Below are positions 36,372 to 44,964 of a DNA stretch of 64,000 nt, in pieces. The stretch is from contig CANMOV010000002.1 of the NCBI GenBank assembly GCA_947499565.1, positions 186,001-250,000 of the forward strand. Reading direction: 5' to 3'. The DNA comes from an uncultured Croceitalea sp. (GTDB lineage Bacteria > Bacteroidota > Bacteroidia > Flavobacteriales > Flavobacteriaceae). The position numbers and the translations under genes are program-made. The notes beneath the pieces are model-generated. The model saw only the letters and a program-made list of their open reading frames with translations. It was not told the DNA's origin and searched no databases. Within the stretch, counting starts at the first letter, position 1; each line of letters opens with the position of its first letter.

Positions 36372-37724
36372 TTAAAATTTTATTTCGGCGGTTAAGACAG
36401 TATGAAAAAGAGTGTCATCTAAACTACTTTCTGACAAGAAATTACCTGGGAAAATTAGATTCGTTTCTAATTCAAGATTAATAAAGTCATTGATTTCAAT
36501 TCCCCCGATGGTTCCGATTTGGTGACCGATGAATCGGTCATTATTAGTAGATGGGTATTCCAATATAAGAGGGGGACTATACACCCCATCTTGCCTTGAA
36601 AAACGCCAAAATGCCACATAGTCCAATTCTATAGAAAAAGCTCCTATAGAGGTGTTTATATAAGGGTGAATATCAATAAGGTTAGAAGGTCCAAAACGGG
36701 CAACCCTACCAAAATAAGCACCTCTAGGGTAAAGACCATCAAAAGTATTTAGTGTGCTATCAGAATTGCTTGAATCTCCACTTATGGCTTCGGTCTTGAT
36801 ACCGATGATGCCATCATCACCTAAAATACCAAGAGGGTGTTCTACATTAAAGGAAGCCGTCCAAGCACGAATACTTTGGTCTCCAAAACTTCCCGTTTGA
36901 AACACAAACTCATTGTTAAAAGTAAACTTTTTCCACGTTCCAAAGTGACGTAACCCTATGGAAAGTCTATTGTCGTCGGCAGTTCCTAAATTCCAAGTTT
37001 TATTCTCTTCCTTTTTATAAAGGGCGTAGATATCTGTATTCGTGTTTGTATTCCAATTTTGCGTCCAATACAAGGCCGATACCGACTCTTTAAAGTCGAG
37101 CATATCATTGTCAAACACACCTTCTTTCAATTGCACAGGAACAGCGTAGAATCCGGTTATCCGTGTTTTTGAATTATTGTACTGAAGTTGTGCCATATCA
37201 AATGACAAACGCACATTTGGCCCTTCTCTAATATCGATTAGACGGCCGCTTCCCAAACGCATGTTTTGACGACCAACCAGAACATTCCAACGAGGGTGGA
37301 AATGATAACGTACAAAGAATTGATTGAAACTTAGCTCATCTTTTTCAACAGGAGAAATCTCTTCTTTACTTGCAATCAGACTCGAATTTAGTTCTGCAAA
37401 TAACTCAAATTTATCAGATACCTTTAAATGGGAATACAATTGAAACCGGTTTAAAAACCAGAAGTCATTTTGGTCTTCCTCGCTGGAAAATTGTTCGTTT
37501 ACAAAGCCTTCTGTTTGAAAACGATAGCTTCCTCCAAAACTCAAAATTGTCTTATCTGATAAATTGATTTCTTTTATGTTTTGATAAAAGTTTTTCGGAG
37601 CATCTCGGTCTATGTTTATTTCGTCATTCTGCCGTAATAAACTAAAGTCATACGTATTGCTTTCGTCTTGAGCATTTAAGGAAGCAAAACAAAATAAAAG
37701 CCCTATGAAAATCCAAAACTTCAT
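36372..37724 (-). CDS. Alginate-export-like outer-membrane beta-barrel protein
   Basis: 450 residues, signal peptide FWIFIGLLFCFASLNAQ. The body matches the alginate_exp porin type: SYRFQTEGFVNEQF, FLNRFQLYSHLKVSDKFELFAEL, VLVGRQNMRLGSGRLIDIREGPNVR, and a terminal aromatic strand (FHTVLTAEIKF). It would form a channel in the outer membrane. Next to tyrosinase and transporter genes it may admit a phenolic or other substrate; this is inference. The family name does not prove alginate as substrate. Confidence 0.87.
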   Translation of the reverse strand: MKFWIFIGLLFCFASLNAQDESNTYDFSLLRQNDEINIDRDAPKNFYQNIKEINLSDKTILSFGGSYRFQTEGFVNEQFSSEEDQNDFWFLNRFQLYSHLKVSDKFELFAELNSSLIASKEEISPVEKDELSFNQFFVRYHFHPRWNVLVGRQNMRLGSGRLIDIREGPNVRLSFDMAQLQYNNSKTRITGFYAVPVQLKEGVFDNDMLDFKESVSALYWTQNWNTNTNTDIYALYKKEENKTWNLGTADDNRLSIGLRHFGTWKKFTFNNEFVFQTGSFGDQSIRAWTASFNVEHPLGILGDDGIIGIKTEAISGDSSNSDSTLNTFDGLYPRGAYFGRVARFGPSNLIDIHPYINTSIGAFSIELDYVAFWRFSRQDGVYSPPLILEYPSTNNDRFIGHQIGTIGGIEINDFINLELETNLIFPGNFLSESSLDDTLFHTVLTAEIKF

Positions 37725-37726
37725 TA

Positions 37727-38176
37727 TTAAAATCTTCTAATCATTAATACCCCAGTTATTAAAAAAGCTACCCCAATGAAGCGTTGCCAATTGATATGTT
37801 TTGTAGGAAGACCTAGCAGTCCATAATGATCAAAAACCAGTGAAACTACCATTTGCCCGGCAACAACAAGAACAAAAGTGAGTGCCGTACCCAATTTTGG
37901 GGCCAAGATGATTACAGCTGCAACGTAGAAAGCACCTAGGATCCCAGCCGTCCAAACAACTAGGGAAACCGATTTGGTCTGCGACATTGTCGAAAAATCG
38001 AATTTTAAAATCAATAAGTAAATAAATAACCCAACGGTACCTATCAAGAAAGAGGCAAAAGCGGCAAAGATCGGTTGGTGTACCGATTTTCCGAGCTGTA
38101 CATTAAGTCCTGCTTGTAATGGTAAAACAGCCCCTGCGGCAATGGCCAAAATTATTAGGAATATTTGCGCTTTCAT
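37727..38176 (-). CDS. DMT-superfamily transporter, YdcZ/DUF606 type
   Basis: 149 residues, five predicted helices. IFLIILAIAAGAVLPLQAGLNVQLGKSV is the conserved opening of DUF606 proteins, and the end GVAFLITGVLMIRRF is likewise typical. Half-size DMT members work as dimers. Overlaps the DoxX gene by 4 bp. Substrate unknown. Confidence 0.87.
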   Translation of the reverse strand: MKAQIFLIILAIAAGAVLPLQAGLNVQLGKSVHQPIFAAFASFLIGTVGLFIYLLILKFDFSTMSQTKSVSLVVWTAGILGAFYVAAVIILAPKLGTALTFVLVVAGQMVVSLVFDHYGLLGLPTKHINWQRFIGVAFLITGVLMIRRF

Positions 38177-38604
38177 TTCATTTTTTTTAAGAATTTATTA
38201 TCAAGTGAATTACGGCCCGGGCCTAAATATAGTAAGAGCATGAAGGATAGTGAGTACATTAAAGGCACATCCTTGACCGGCCAAGGGTCGTTAAAATGAA
38301 CTATAAAAAAGCCAGAGAGGGTAATGCTCAATATAGGTATTATGGCCAACCTTGTAAATAAACCTGCTATTATAAAAATTGGGCAGACCACATTGGCAAA
38401 AATGGCAAAATAAGTACTGAATTCAGAGCCAAAGCCAAAGGGGTCAGGTATATGTTGTAACGTTTCTTCAAAATGTAATATTTTTTTCAATCCGTGCGTA
38501 TTCAAAAGCGATATAGCTAATACGATTCTAAAAATCAATAAGCCCATACTGGTTCTTTCAAAAGAGAGGTGCGTAGCTAAAAGTCGTTGTATAGTTGTTT
38601 TCAT
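38173..38604 (-). CDS. DoxX family membrane protein
   Basis: 143 residues with four helices: GLLIFRIVLAISLLNTHGLKK, FAIFANVVCPIFIIAGLFTRL, ILSITLSGFFIVHF, and LMYSLSFMLLLYLGPGRNSLDN with the conserved GPGxxSLD ending of DoxX proteins. DoxX members occur in respiratory quinol oxidases and in thiol-redox complexes. It shares one base with the SCO gene, so it is translationally coupled to a copper chaperone. Confidence 0.88.
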   Translation of the reverse strand: MKTTIQRLLATHLSFERTSMGLLIFRIVLAISLLNTHGLKKILHFEETLQHIPDPFGFGSEFSTYFAIFANVVCPIFIIAGLFTRLAIIPILSITLSGFFIVHFNDPWPVKDVPLMYSLSFMLLLYLGPGRNSLDNKFLKKMK

Positions 38605-39245
38605 TATAATGCTTTTAACAAAATATTTATATCCTTAATAAGCCGTTGTGTGTCTTTTTTGCTCAGGCCATCGTAATACCCCCTAACATGCCTATTCTCA
38701 TCCAATAGCACAAAAGTACCGTCATGAATAAGGTTCAATCCGTCAGCAATACTATCATCAAAAGCGCGCACTTTATGTCCTTTTGCATGTTCAAAAATGC
38801 GTTCACTATCTCCGGTCAGCAATGACCATTTTTCGGTGTCCAATCCATGGAAATCTGCATATGATCTTAATTCTTTTGGCGTGTCGTTTGTAGCATCAAT
38901 AGAATATGAGATGATAGCTAGCTCGTCCACTTCCCAGAAATGATCTTGAACCATTTTTAAATGATTTGTCATAACTGGGCATATGGTGGGGCAGCTAGTA
39001 AAAAAGAAGTCGATTACCTGTATTTTACCCTGAAATCTTTTATCAGTTACTCTTTGCCCCGCCTGATTTATAAGATTGAATTTAGGTGCCTTAAAATATA
39101 GTGTGTCCCCGGTTGTTTTATCAATTGAAAACTCTCCAAGAAAAGGCAGCGACTCTTTTTGATCGTTATCATTTTTGATAACACTGTTCGCCAATACCAA
39201 AATACAAACATAAAGCAACAAAAAAGTAAGACTGATTTTCTTCAT
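38604..39245 (-). CDS. SCO1/SenC family copper chaperone
   Basis: 213 residues with an N-terminal membrane anchor (TFLLLYVCILVLANSV) and a thioredoxin fold. Copper ligands are the CxxxC pair in FFFTSCPTICPVMTNHL and the distal His in LIHDGTFVLLDE. SCO proteins load copper into cuproenzymes on the outer face of the inner membrane. It starts 2 bp after the tyrosinase gene, making delivery of Cu to tyrosinase the simplest explanation for its presence. Confidence 0.92.
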   Translation of the reverse strand: MKKISLTFLLLYVCILVLANSVIKNDNDQKESLPFLGEFSIDKTTGDTLYFKAPKFNLINQAGQRVTDKRFQGKIQVIDFFFTSCPTICPVMTNHLKMVQDHFWEVDELAIISYSIDATNDTPKELRSYADFHGLDTEKWSLLTGDSERIFEHAKGHKVRAFDDSIADGLNLIHDGTFVLLDENRHVRGYYDGLSKKDTQRLIKDINILLKAL

Positions 39246-39247
39246 TG

Positions 39248-40639
39248 CTAAACGGTTAGTTTCAATGAAATGTTTTCTAGTCGCAATTTCTCATTTGGTA
39301 TATTCCTGTTTGGCAGTGGAGTTGGTTCAAAAATTACCTGAATGTCCTTTTTGGCCTTGATGGCTTCGGCAATCTCTTTTTCAATTTCAATCTGCAGGTG
39401 CACCCCGTTTTGTAAAAACATGGCATCCAAATCTAGAATGGGCAAGATGGTAAAGGTGCCCGTATACCTGCTTTGTTTTACCCCATCTTTGTCATATTCA
39501 AAATAAACCCTGGCACAATACGCATGATAAGGAATTTGGGCACGTTCAAAATGCAGGATAACATGGGTGCGTTCTTTATCATTTAAATCGGCATAGATTT
39601 TATCTGCTTGTGAGGTTTTCAGGTTCAAGGGCGCAATGCAGTCCCTAACGGATTCTTGTCTAATTGGTTGATCGCTGTGCTCCAAAGGATTGGAAAATGT
39701 TGGATTGAAATCGAGATTTTCAAACCGATATCCCAAGTCCTCAGTATTAAGTAGTTCTTTTATTTTAAAGGCTACCGGTGTACCGTTGCCATCGGTTGCA
39801 TATAACCTCTTCTCCAACCATTCTTCGGTATCGGGCAGTTGATAAGAAGTATTATAGTTTCTCCAAGCATCCCAAATACGATCACAATTTCCGTGGTGGC
39901 CATAGAAAATGGGTTCAAACCCAGACTCTGTAAATGTTGCCATTTGACCCCCGATCCAATTATGGATATTATTATGGAACGTCTGCTCGGCTATGCCATC
40001 CAATTGTGAGTTACCACGTTTTTTGGCTGCAGGATATCCTCCAAAAGTCTTATAATCCGATGCCCTAAATGCAGCACCTACATTGATAAAATCCTTTGGT
40101 ATTTCGTCTTCTGGACCTACTTCTCTGGTTCCATTGAATAATGGATTGTCCGATCCGCCCCAATAATGCCCTGGTATTTTCCTATCCTTTGTCCAATCCC
40201 AATAATGAAGGGCCAGTTTGGGTTCACCAACGGCTTTTTGCAGCTTCTGCTCCATGGACCATAAGTAAAGACGATGCCAAGGCCATACGTACCAATTGTA
40301 ATGTACTTGGTTTGAGTAAATACTCATGGCACAAAAGGTGGTATGTAACATACAATGTGCCTGCCATCCACTAGGGTCTAAGGGCGAAATCTCGGATCGT
40401 TTTCGAAGAATTTTCACCGCATCCTTGAAAAGTTGAATTTCTGGGTCATTTGACGGTAAATCGGCTATGTTCTTTCTGACTACGATACTTGAACCACCCG
40501 AGGTCAAAGTCTTTTGTTCTTCTTTTTTTTGGGCACAACCAGTAAGACCAACTATTGGAATACTTGAGGCGCCAATTGCTGTTAGGCCTGCTAATTTTAG
40601 AAAACTTCTTCTACTATCAGGGTTATTCGTTTCATTCAT
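39248..40639 (-). CDS. Tyrosinase (type 3 copper polyphenol oxidase), Tat-exported
   Basis: 463 residues. The N-terminus SRRSFLKLAGLTAIGASSIPIVG followed by GC is a Tat signal with a possible lipobox. CuA ligands: His in QAHCMLH and WPWHRLYLW. CuB ligands: FHNNIHNWIGG and YGHHGNCDRIWDAW. A C-terminal beta domain (about 330-463) follows, as in plant-type PPO C-termini (FTILPILDLDAMF). It should hydroxylate or oxidise phenols to quinones outside the cytoplasm. It heads a seven-gene operon including a SCO copper chaperone. Confidence 0.92.
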   Translation of the reverse strand: MNETNNPDSRRSFLKLAGLTAIGASSIPIVGLTGCAQKKEEQKTLTSGGSSIVVRKNIADLPSNDPEIQLFKDAVKILRKRSEISPLDPSGWQAHCMLHTTFCAMSIYSNQVHYNWYVWPWHRLYLWSMEQKLQKAVGEPKLALHYWDWTKDRKIPGHYWGGSDNPLFNGTREVGPEDEIPKDFINVGAAFRASDYKTFGGYPAAKKRGNSQLDGIAEQTFHNNIHNWIGGQMATFTESGFEPIFYGHHGNCDRIWDAWRNYNTSYQLPDTEEWLEKRLYATDGNGTPVAFKIKELLNTEDLGYRFENLDFNPTFSNPLEHSDQPIRQESVRDCIAPLNLKTSQADKIYADLNDKERTHVILHFERAQIPYHAYCARVYFEYDKDGVKQSRYTGTFTILPILDLDAMFLQNGVHLQIEIEKEIAEAIKAKKDIQVIFEPTPLPNRNIPNEKLRLENISLKLTV

Positions 40640-40670
40640 AATGGTGGTACTTAAAAAGGATAATCGTTTT

Positions 40671-40710
40671 AAAAAAAGGGAAGTGTTCTAGTCACCCAAA
40701 ATCACTTCCC
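40671..40710 (-). terminator. Rho-independent terminator after the YceI gene
   Basis: Minus strand: GGGAAGTG, 17-base loop, CACTTCCC, then seven T. It lies between the YceI stop and the tyrosinase start, separating two minus-strand transcription units. Confidence 0.75.
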
Positions 40711-40739
40711 TCTTCAATACAAAACCAATCAACCTATCA

Positions 40740-41264
40740 TTAGGCTTTAATGAACTGTAGGTCTACTATAAGTTTTACGGTGTCACTCACTACAATACTG
40801 CCTGCCTCAGTGACAGCACTCCAAGTAAGATTAAAATCCTTTCTATTAATACTTCCTGTTACTTCAAATCCCGCTTTGGTCTGTCCGTAGGGATCTACCG
40901 CAATGCCATTGAAGTCAACATCCAATTCAACCTCTTTGGTCACATCTCTTATGGTCAAATCTCCAACCATTGTGCTACCGTCAAAAGATTTAGATTTGAA
41001 GGTCATTTCTGGGTATTCGGCCGCATTGAAAAAATCATCTGATTTTAGATGCCCATCTCTATCTCCATTTTTTGTGTTGATAGAATCAATTTGCGCCGTA
41101 AAGTTGAAATTTGCATTGGTGAAGTTGTCATTTTCAGTTTCTACCGAAGCATTAAAACTCTCGAAATGCCCTGTTACGGTTGAAATCATCATATGCTTTA
41201 CCTTAAAGCTGATTTCTGAGTGTGTTGCGTCTACGTTCCATGTTGTTTTTACTGCTGTTTCCAT
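40740..41264 (-). CDS. YceI-family lipocalin-like isoprenoid-binding protein
   Basis: 174 residues, complete YceI domain: TTWNVDATHSEISFKVKHMM, the DGHLKSDDFFNAAEYPEMTFKS core motif, GDLTIRDVTKEVELDVDF, and NRKDFNLTW near the end. YceI barrels bind polyprenoid or similar lipid ligands. There is no signal peptide, so this is a cytoplasmic form. Located 24 bp after the amidohydrolase gene and terminated by the hairpin at 40671. Confidence 0.93.
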   Translation of the reverse strand: METAVKTTWNVDATHSEISFKVKHMMISTVTGHFESFNASVETENDNFTNANFNFTAQIDSINTKNGDRDGHLKSDDFFNAAEYPEMTFKSKSFDGSTMVGDLTIRDVTKEVELDVDFNGIAVDPYGQTKAGFEVTGSINRKDFNLTWSAVTEAGSIVVSDTVKLIVDLQFIKA

Positions 41265-41288
41265 TTTTCTTTTTTTAAATGATTTGAT

Positions 41289-43082
41289 TTATTTAGATTG
41301 ATAGCCTCCAAAGTATTTTACTGGAGACCAATTAGGTATTACTTCGGGCAATGAAGGATTCATCGCCTCGTATTCTCCACCGGCATACACTACTTTTCCA
41401 TCCACAATGGTGAGTACCGATTTCAATGATTTAATCTGCTGTTCTGGAACGGTGAAATAGTCATCCGATAGCATGGCAAAATCTGCATACATTCCGTTTT
41501 CTAATGTGCCTTTAACGGTTTCTTCATTTGATACCCAGGCACTTCCTTGCGTATATAGATGTAGTGCTTCTTCACGGGATAATTGATTGGCTTCTTCAGC
41601 CAGTTGAAAATCGCCAACGGTTTTACCTGTTACCAACCAGTATAAGGCTGGCCAGGGGTTATAACTTGCTACCCGTGTACCATCTGTACCTGCGCCAACA
41701 GGAAGTCCCATTTCAATCATCTTTTTAACAGGCGGGGCTTGTTTTGCTTTTTCAGCACCGTAACGCTCTACAAAATATTCACCTGCATAGGCCATACGTG
41801 CTTGAATGGCAATACCACCATTCAATGCCTTAATTCGTTCAAGGTCTTTTTCTTGTACTGTTTCAGCGTGGTCAAAAAGCCATCTTTTTGACGCTAGTTT
41901 ACCATTGGTCTCTTGGTTTACTTCTTCAAAGACATCCAACATATTTGCAATGGTCTCACCATACGTGGCATGAATTCTAAATGGCCATCCATTATCAACG
42001 TGCAGGCGAACAATACGTTTCAAGTCTTCTCTCCACGTTGGTCTATCTCTATTCAGCATCGGTTGTGGAGCAAGGAAGTTTTCAAAATCACCCGCACTCC
42101 AAGCTAGAAATTCGCCGCCACCTTCTAATTCATATCCGTGGTCTAAATGAATCTCGCCGTTGTGACCAACTTCATTTGTTGCCATCCATTCTGTAAATTC
42201 CTCGTATTCTGCTCCCTTGTTTTGTGGAAACAAATAGTAGGACAAACGGATGGGCATTTCACCAGCATCAGCCAAAGCTTTAGTACCCGTATAATCTTTA
42301 GGAAATTTATGTCCGCCACCGCCTGCATCGATTCCACTGGTAATGCCAAAGCTGTTCAATTCACGATAGAATTGCTTTGTGCCATTTTCCATTTCTTCTT
42401 GGGTCAATGGTGGAAGGCTTCCAATTCTAGCATATAAAATGGTAGGGTTAGGTTCGGCTATCAGCACACCTGTAAGTTTTCCGTCCGGTCCTTTTTCGAA
42501 CCGTGAACCTTTTGGAGCTTCAGTATTTTCGTCAATCCCTAGAAGGTTTAAACCAGCTTGATTTAAATATCCCTGGCTATAAAGGAAAAGGACGTAGGTA
42601 GGAACATCTCCCGTGGCTTCGTTGAGTTCTTCCATAGTGAACAGTCTCTTTTCTTCAAATTGGAAGGGACTCCAGCCACCAATAACACGTACCCATTGTC
42701 CTTCAGGCGTTCTGGCAGCTTGTTCCTTCAACATTTCAAGCGCACGCTTTAAGGTCTTTACACCATCCCAACGTACTTCCGCATTAAAGAATCGTCCTCC
42801 ACGAGTTAAGTGTAAATGGGAATCATTTAAACCGGGTATGACGGTTTTACCTTTAGCATCTATAACGGTGGTACTATCATTTGCATAGGCCAAAATTTCT
42901 TGCGACGTACCTACTGATAAAACTTTACCATCCTTTACGGCAATTGCCTCTGTGATTGTTCTTGCACTGTCCATGACCGCGACCTTTGCATTGGTCACTA
43001 TAAGGTCAGCTGCTATGGTGTCTTTTTGCTGACATGCAACCAATACCAAAAGAACAGTAAAAAGTGAAAATATTTTTTTCAT
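41289..43082 (-). CDS. Amidohydrolase, YtcJ-like, lipoprotein
   Basis: The ATG at 43082 is preferred over 43124 because it opens on a lipoprotein signal (FSLFTVLLVLVACQQ). 597 residues of YtcJ type: metal motif VIPGLNDSHLHL, strands with DAGGGGHKF, PFRIHATYGE, LFDHAETV, and the GAGTDGTRV Asp motif, then AMLSDDYFTVP near the end. The family hydrolyses amide bonds, but specificity cannot be read from sequence. It sits between the isochorismatase-like and YceI genes. Confidence 0.9.
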   Translation of the reverse strand: MKKIFSLFTVLLVLVACQQKDTIAADLIVTNAKVAVMDSARTITEAIAVKDGKVLSVGTSQEILAYANDSTTVIDAKGKTVIPGLNDSHLHLTRGGRFFNAEVRWDGVKTLKRALEMLKEQAARTPEGQWVRVIGGWSPFQFEEKRLFTMEELNEATGDVPTYVLFLYSQGYLNQAGLNLLGIDENTEAPKGSRFEKGPDGKLTGVLIAEPNPTILYARIGSLPPLTQEEMENGTKQFYRELNSFGITSGIDAGGGGHKFPKDYTGTKALADAGEMPIRLSYYLFPQNKGAEYEEFTEWMATNEVGHNGEIHLDHGYELEGGGEFLAWSAGDFENFLAPQPMLNRDRPTWREDLKRIVRLHVDNGWPFRIHATYGETIANMLDVFEEVNQETNGKLASKRWLFDHAETVQEKDLERIKALNGGIAIQARMAYAGEYFVERYGAEKAKQAPPVKKMIEMGLPVGAGTDGTRVASYNPWPALYWLVTGKTVGDFQLAEEANQLSREEALHLYTQGSAWVSNEETVKGTLENGMYADFAMLSDDYFTVPEQQIKSLKSVLTIVDGKVVYAGGEYEAMNPSLPEVIPNWSPVKYFGGYQSK

Positions 43083-43094
43083 TTTTGGTAGTAT

Positions 43095-43122
43095 AAAAGG
43101 CCTCCTTACAATTAAGAAGGCC
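43095..43122 (-). terminator. Hairpin terminator/attenuator after the isochorismatase-like gene
   Basis: GGCC-T-TCTT type stem (43099-43122, one mismatch, AATTGT loop) followed on the minus strand by TTTT. It ends 12 bp before the amidohydrolase start, so it may dampen read-through into that gene. Confidence 0.5.
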
Positions 43123-43142
43123 AAGGTTATTACTTCATCTTT

Positions 43143-43892
43143 TTAGTGGTCGCTTGGGTTCTCTTTCATCCATTCACTCATTGTCTTGATGTAATCTATA
43201 CCAAGCCCGTATGCCCCACCATAACGTTTTGAAATTTTTACCACCTCCATGTACTTATCACTACGTGCCCAGTCTCTATGGATTTCCAATAAGTACTGCA
43301 ATGAAGTAATTGGTTTTACCCCAGCTTGAATCATTCTGGTTATTGCCATATCATGAGCTTCTTGAGAAGTTCCGCCACTGGCATCGGTAACGACATATAC
43401 GTCATACCCATCTTCCAAAGCTGATAACGAGGCACTTAGCGTACAAACCTCCGTCCATAGACCTGCTATGACCAGTTTTTTCTTCCCTGTATCCGCTACT
43501 GCCTTAACTACCCTTTTATCTTCCCAAGAGTTCATTGTTGTACGGTCGATATAATCTTTTTCATTTGGAAAATATTCTCGTATTTCTGGAAAAACAGGAC
43601 CGCTAAACGATTTTTCGGCAACAGTGGTAATAATGGTAGGAACCTTGTATAAGGTAGCTGCTGCTGATAAAAGCCCGGTATTGTTCCGCAACTCTTCAAT
43701 AGGTTGTGATTCTACGGCAAAAGCCATCTGGCTTTCATGGTCAATCATAAGCAACGTATGGTTTGTCGGGTTCAATAATTCTTTTGAAGCATTGGCAGGG
43801 TCATTGTTTGGGTTTGGATTGTACATATCCCATTGTGCAAATGACACGGTACTGATTAAAAGTGCAACGATTGATAATTTAATTGTTTTCAT
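43143..43892 (-). CDS. Isochorismatase-family hydrolase, exported
   Basis: 249 residues, signal peptide LSIVALLISTVSFAQ. Catalytic triad candidates: Asp in LLMIDHESQM, Lys in AEKSFSGP, Cys in GLWTEVCTLS. The region VYVVTDASGGTSQEAHDMAITRM is typical of ycaC-like hydrolases. Export is unusual for this family, whose members are mostly cytoplasmic. Likely cotranscribed with the pirin gene (59-bp gap). Confidence 0.9.
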   Translation of the reverse strand: MKTIKLSIVALLISTVSFAQWDMYNPNPNNDPANASKELLNPTNHTLLMIDHESQMAFAVESQPIEELRNNTGLLSAAATLYKVPTIITTVAEKSFSGPVFPEIREYFPNEKDYIDRTTMNSWEDKRVVKAVADTGKKKLVIAGLWTEVCTLSASLSALEDGYDVYVVTDASGGTSQEAHDMAITRMIQAGVKPITSLQYLLEIHRDWARSDKYMEVVKISKRYGGAYGLGIDYIKTMSEWMKENPSDH

Positions 43893-43951
43893 GGTAAATT
43901 GGATTTTTGTCTTTTTTGACGTTTATATTTAATTTGTTAATTGATTGTTTA

Positions 43952-44812
43952 TTAATTCATAGGAACTTCCATTAGAAGAAGCTCAGTATCGGTGTCCGCT
44001 TTGATGTCCAAATGGTCAACATCCCAAATACCAAAACCGTCTCTTTTGTTCAGAGCTTGTTTATTAATAGTAGCATCACCTTTTAATACAAAGGCGTACA
44101 CTCCATTTCTTTCTGCATTTTTAAGTTCATACTTGAGTGATTTCCCTTTGTCGAGGTTTGTCATACTGAACCAAGCATCTTGATGGATCCATACCCCTGC
44201 GTCTTCTGGGTCTGGCGATAACACTTGTTGTATCTTGTTTTTGCGCTCTTCCGTCGTTAAGGTGATTTGATCATAGCGTGGTGTGGTATTCTTTTGATTT
44301 GGAAAAATCCATATTTGAAGAAATTTTACCTTTTCATCCTTATTCTTATTGTACTCCGAATGGGTGATGCCCGTTCCAGCACTTAAAATCTGTATATCAC
44401 CAGATTTTATGACGGCCGTATTGCCCATACTGTCTTTATGCTCTAAATCACCCTCCATTGGTATGGAGATGATTTCCATATTTTGGTGCGGGTGCGTTCC
44501 AAAACCCATTCCGGGAGCAACGACATCGTCGTTTAAAACCCGTAATACACCAAAATGCATTCGTTCTGGATTGTGATAATTGGCAAAACTGAAGGTATGT
44601 TTTGATTGCAACCAACCATGGTTGGCATCTCCTCTTGTACTTGCCTTATGAAGGATTGTATTCATAGTTTTATATTCTTTATTAGGTAAATGATTATAGC
44701 CCAGTTTTTCAACTTCTTTGGGCTTTTGATTTGCTTTTGCCAGCGAGGAAAGCCCTAGAACTGAGAATGAGCTTCCCTTAACCGCTTTTTTTAAAAATTC
44801 TTTTCGTTTCAT
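43952..44812 (-). CDS. Pirin family protein with Tat-like leader
   Basis: I start at ATG 44812 because a sigma54-type promoter lies so close upstream that 44833 would nearly coincide with the transcription start. The first about 30 residues (MKRKEFLKKAVKGSSFSVLGLSS) resemble a signal or Tat-like leader; after them a normal pirin cupin starts (TRGDANHGWLQSKHTFSFANY). Metal ligands are seen in GMGFGTHPHQNMEII and the later GTGITHSEYN. Pirins are often quercetinases or redox-sensitive cofactors. A leader on a pirin is uncommon. Confidence 0.88.
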   Translation of the reverse strand: MKRKEFLKKAVKGSSFSVLGLSSLAKANQKPKEVEKLGYNHLPNKEYKTMNTILHKASTRGDANHGWLQSKHTFSFANYHNPERMHFGVLRVLNDDVVAPGMGFGTHPHQNMEIISIPMEGDLEHKDSMGNTAVIKSGDIQILSAGTGITHSEYNKNKDEKVKFLQIWIFPNQKNTTPRYDQITLTTEERKNKIQQVLSPDPEDAGVWIHQDAWFSMTNLDKGKSLKYELKNAERNGVYAFVLKGDATINKQALNKRDGFGIWDVDHLDIKADTDTELLLMEVPMN

Positions 44813-44843
44813 GTAATACTGATTCACTTTCACTTTCTTATAA

Positions 44844-44860
44844 GCTAACGCTATGCCAAG
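44844..44860 (-). promoter_or_regulatory. Candidate sigma54 promoter of the pirin operon
   Basis: Minus strand TTGGCATAGCGTTAGC: GG and GC separated by exactly 10 bases, close to TGGCAC-N5-TTGC. The predicted start is near 44832, about 20 bp before the pirin ATG at 44812. The divergent gene encodes a sigma54 activator, which makes the match more credible. Confidence 0.6.
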
Positions 44861-44964
44861 AATTTAAATAATTGAAAATCAGATATTTAATTGAATTTGG
44901 ATCGTTATTAAAATGCTATTTTTATAGAATATTCTATTATTTGAGAAAATAAAACGTATTTTTT

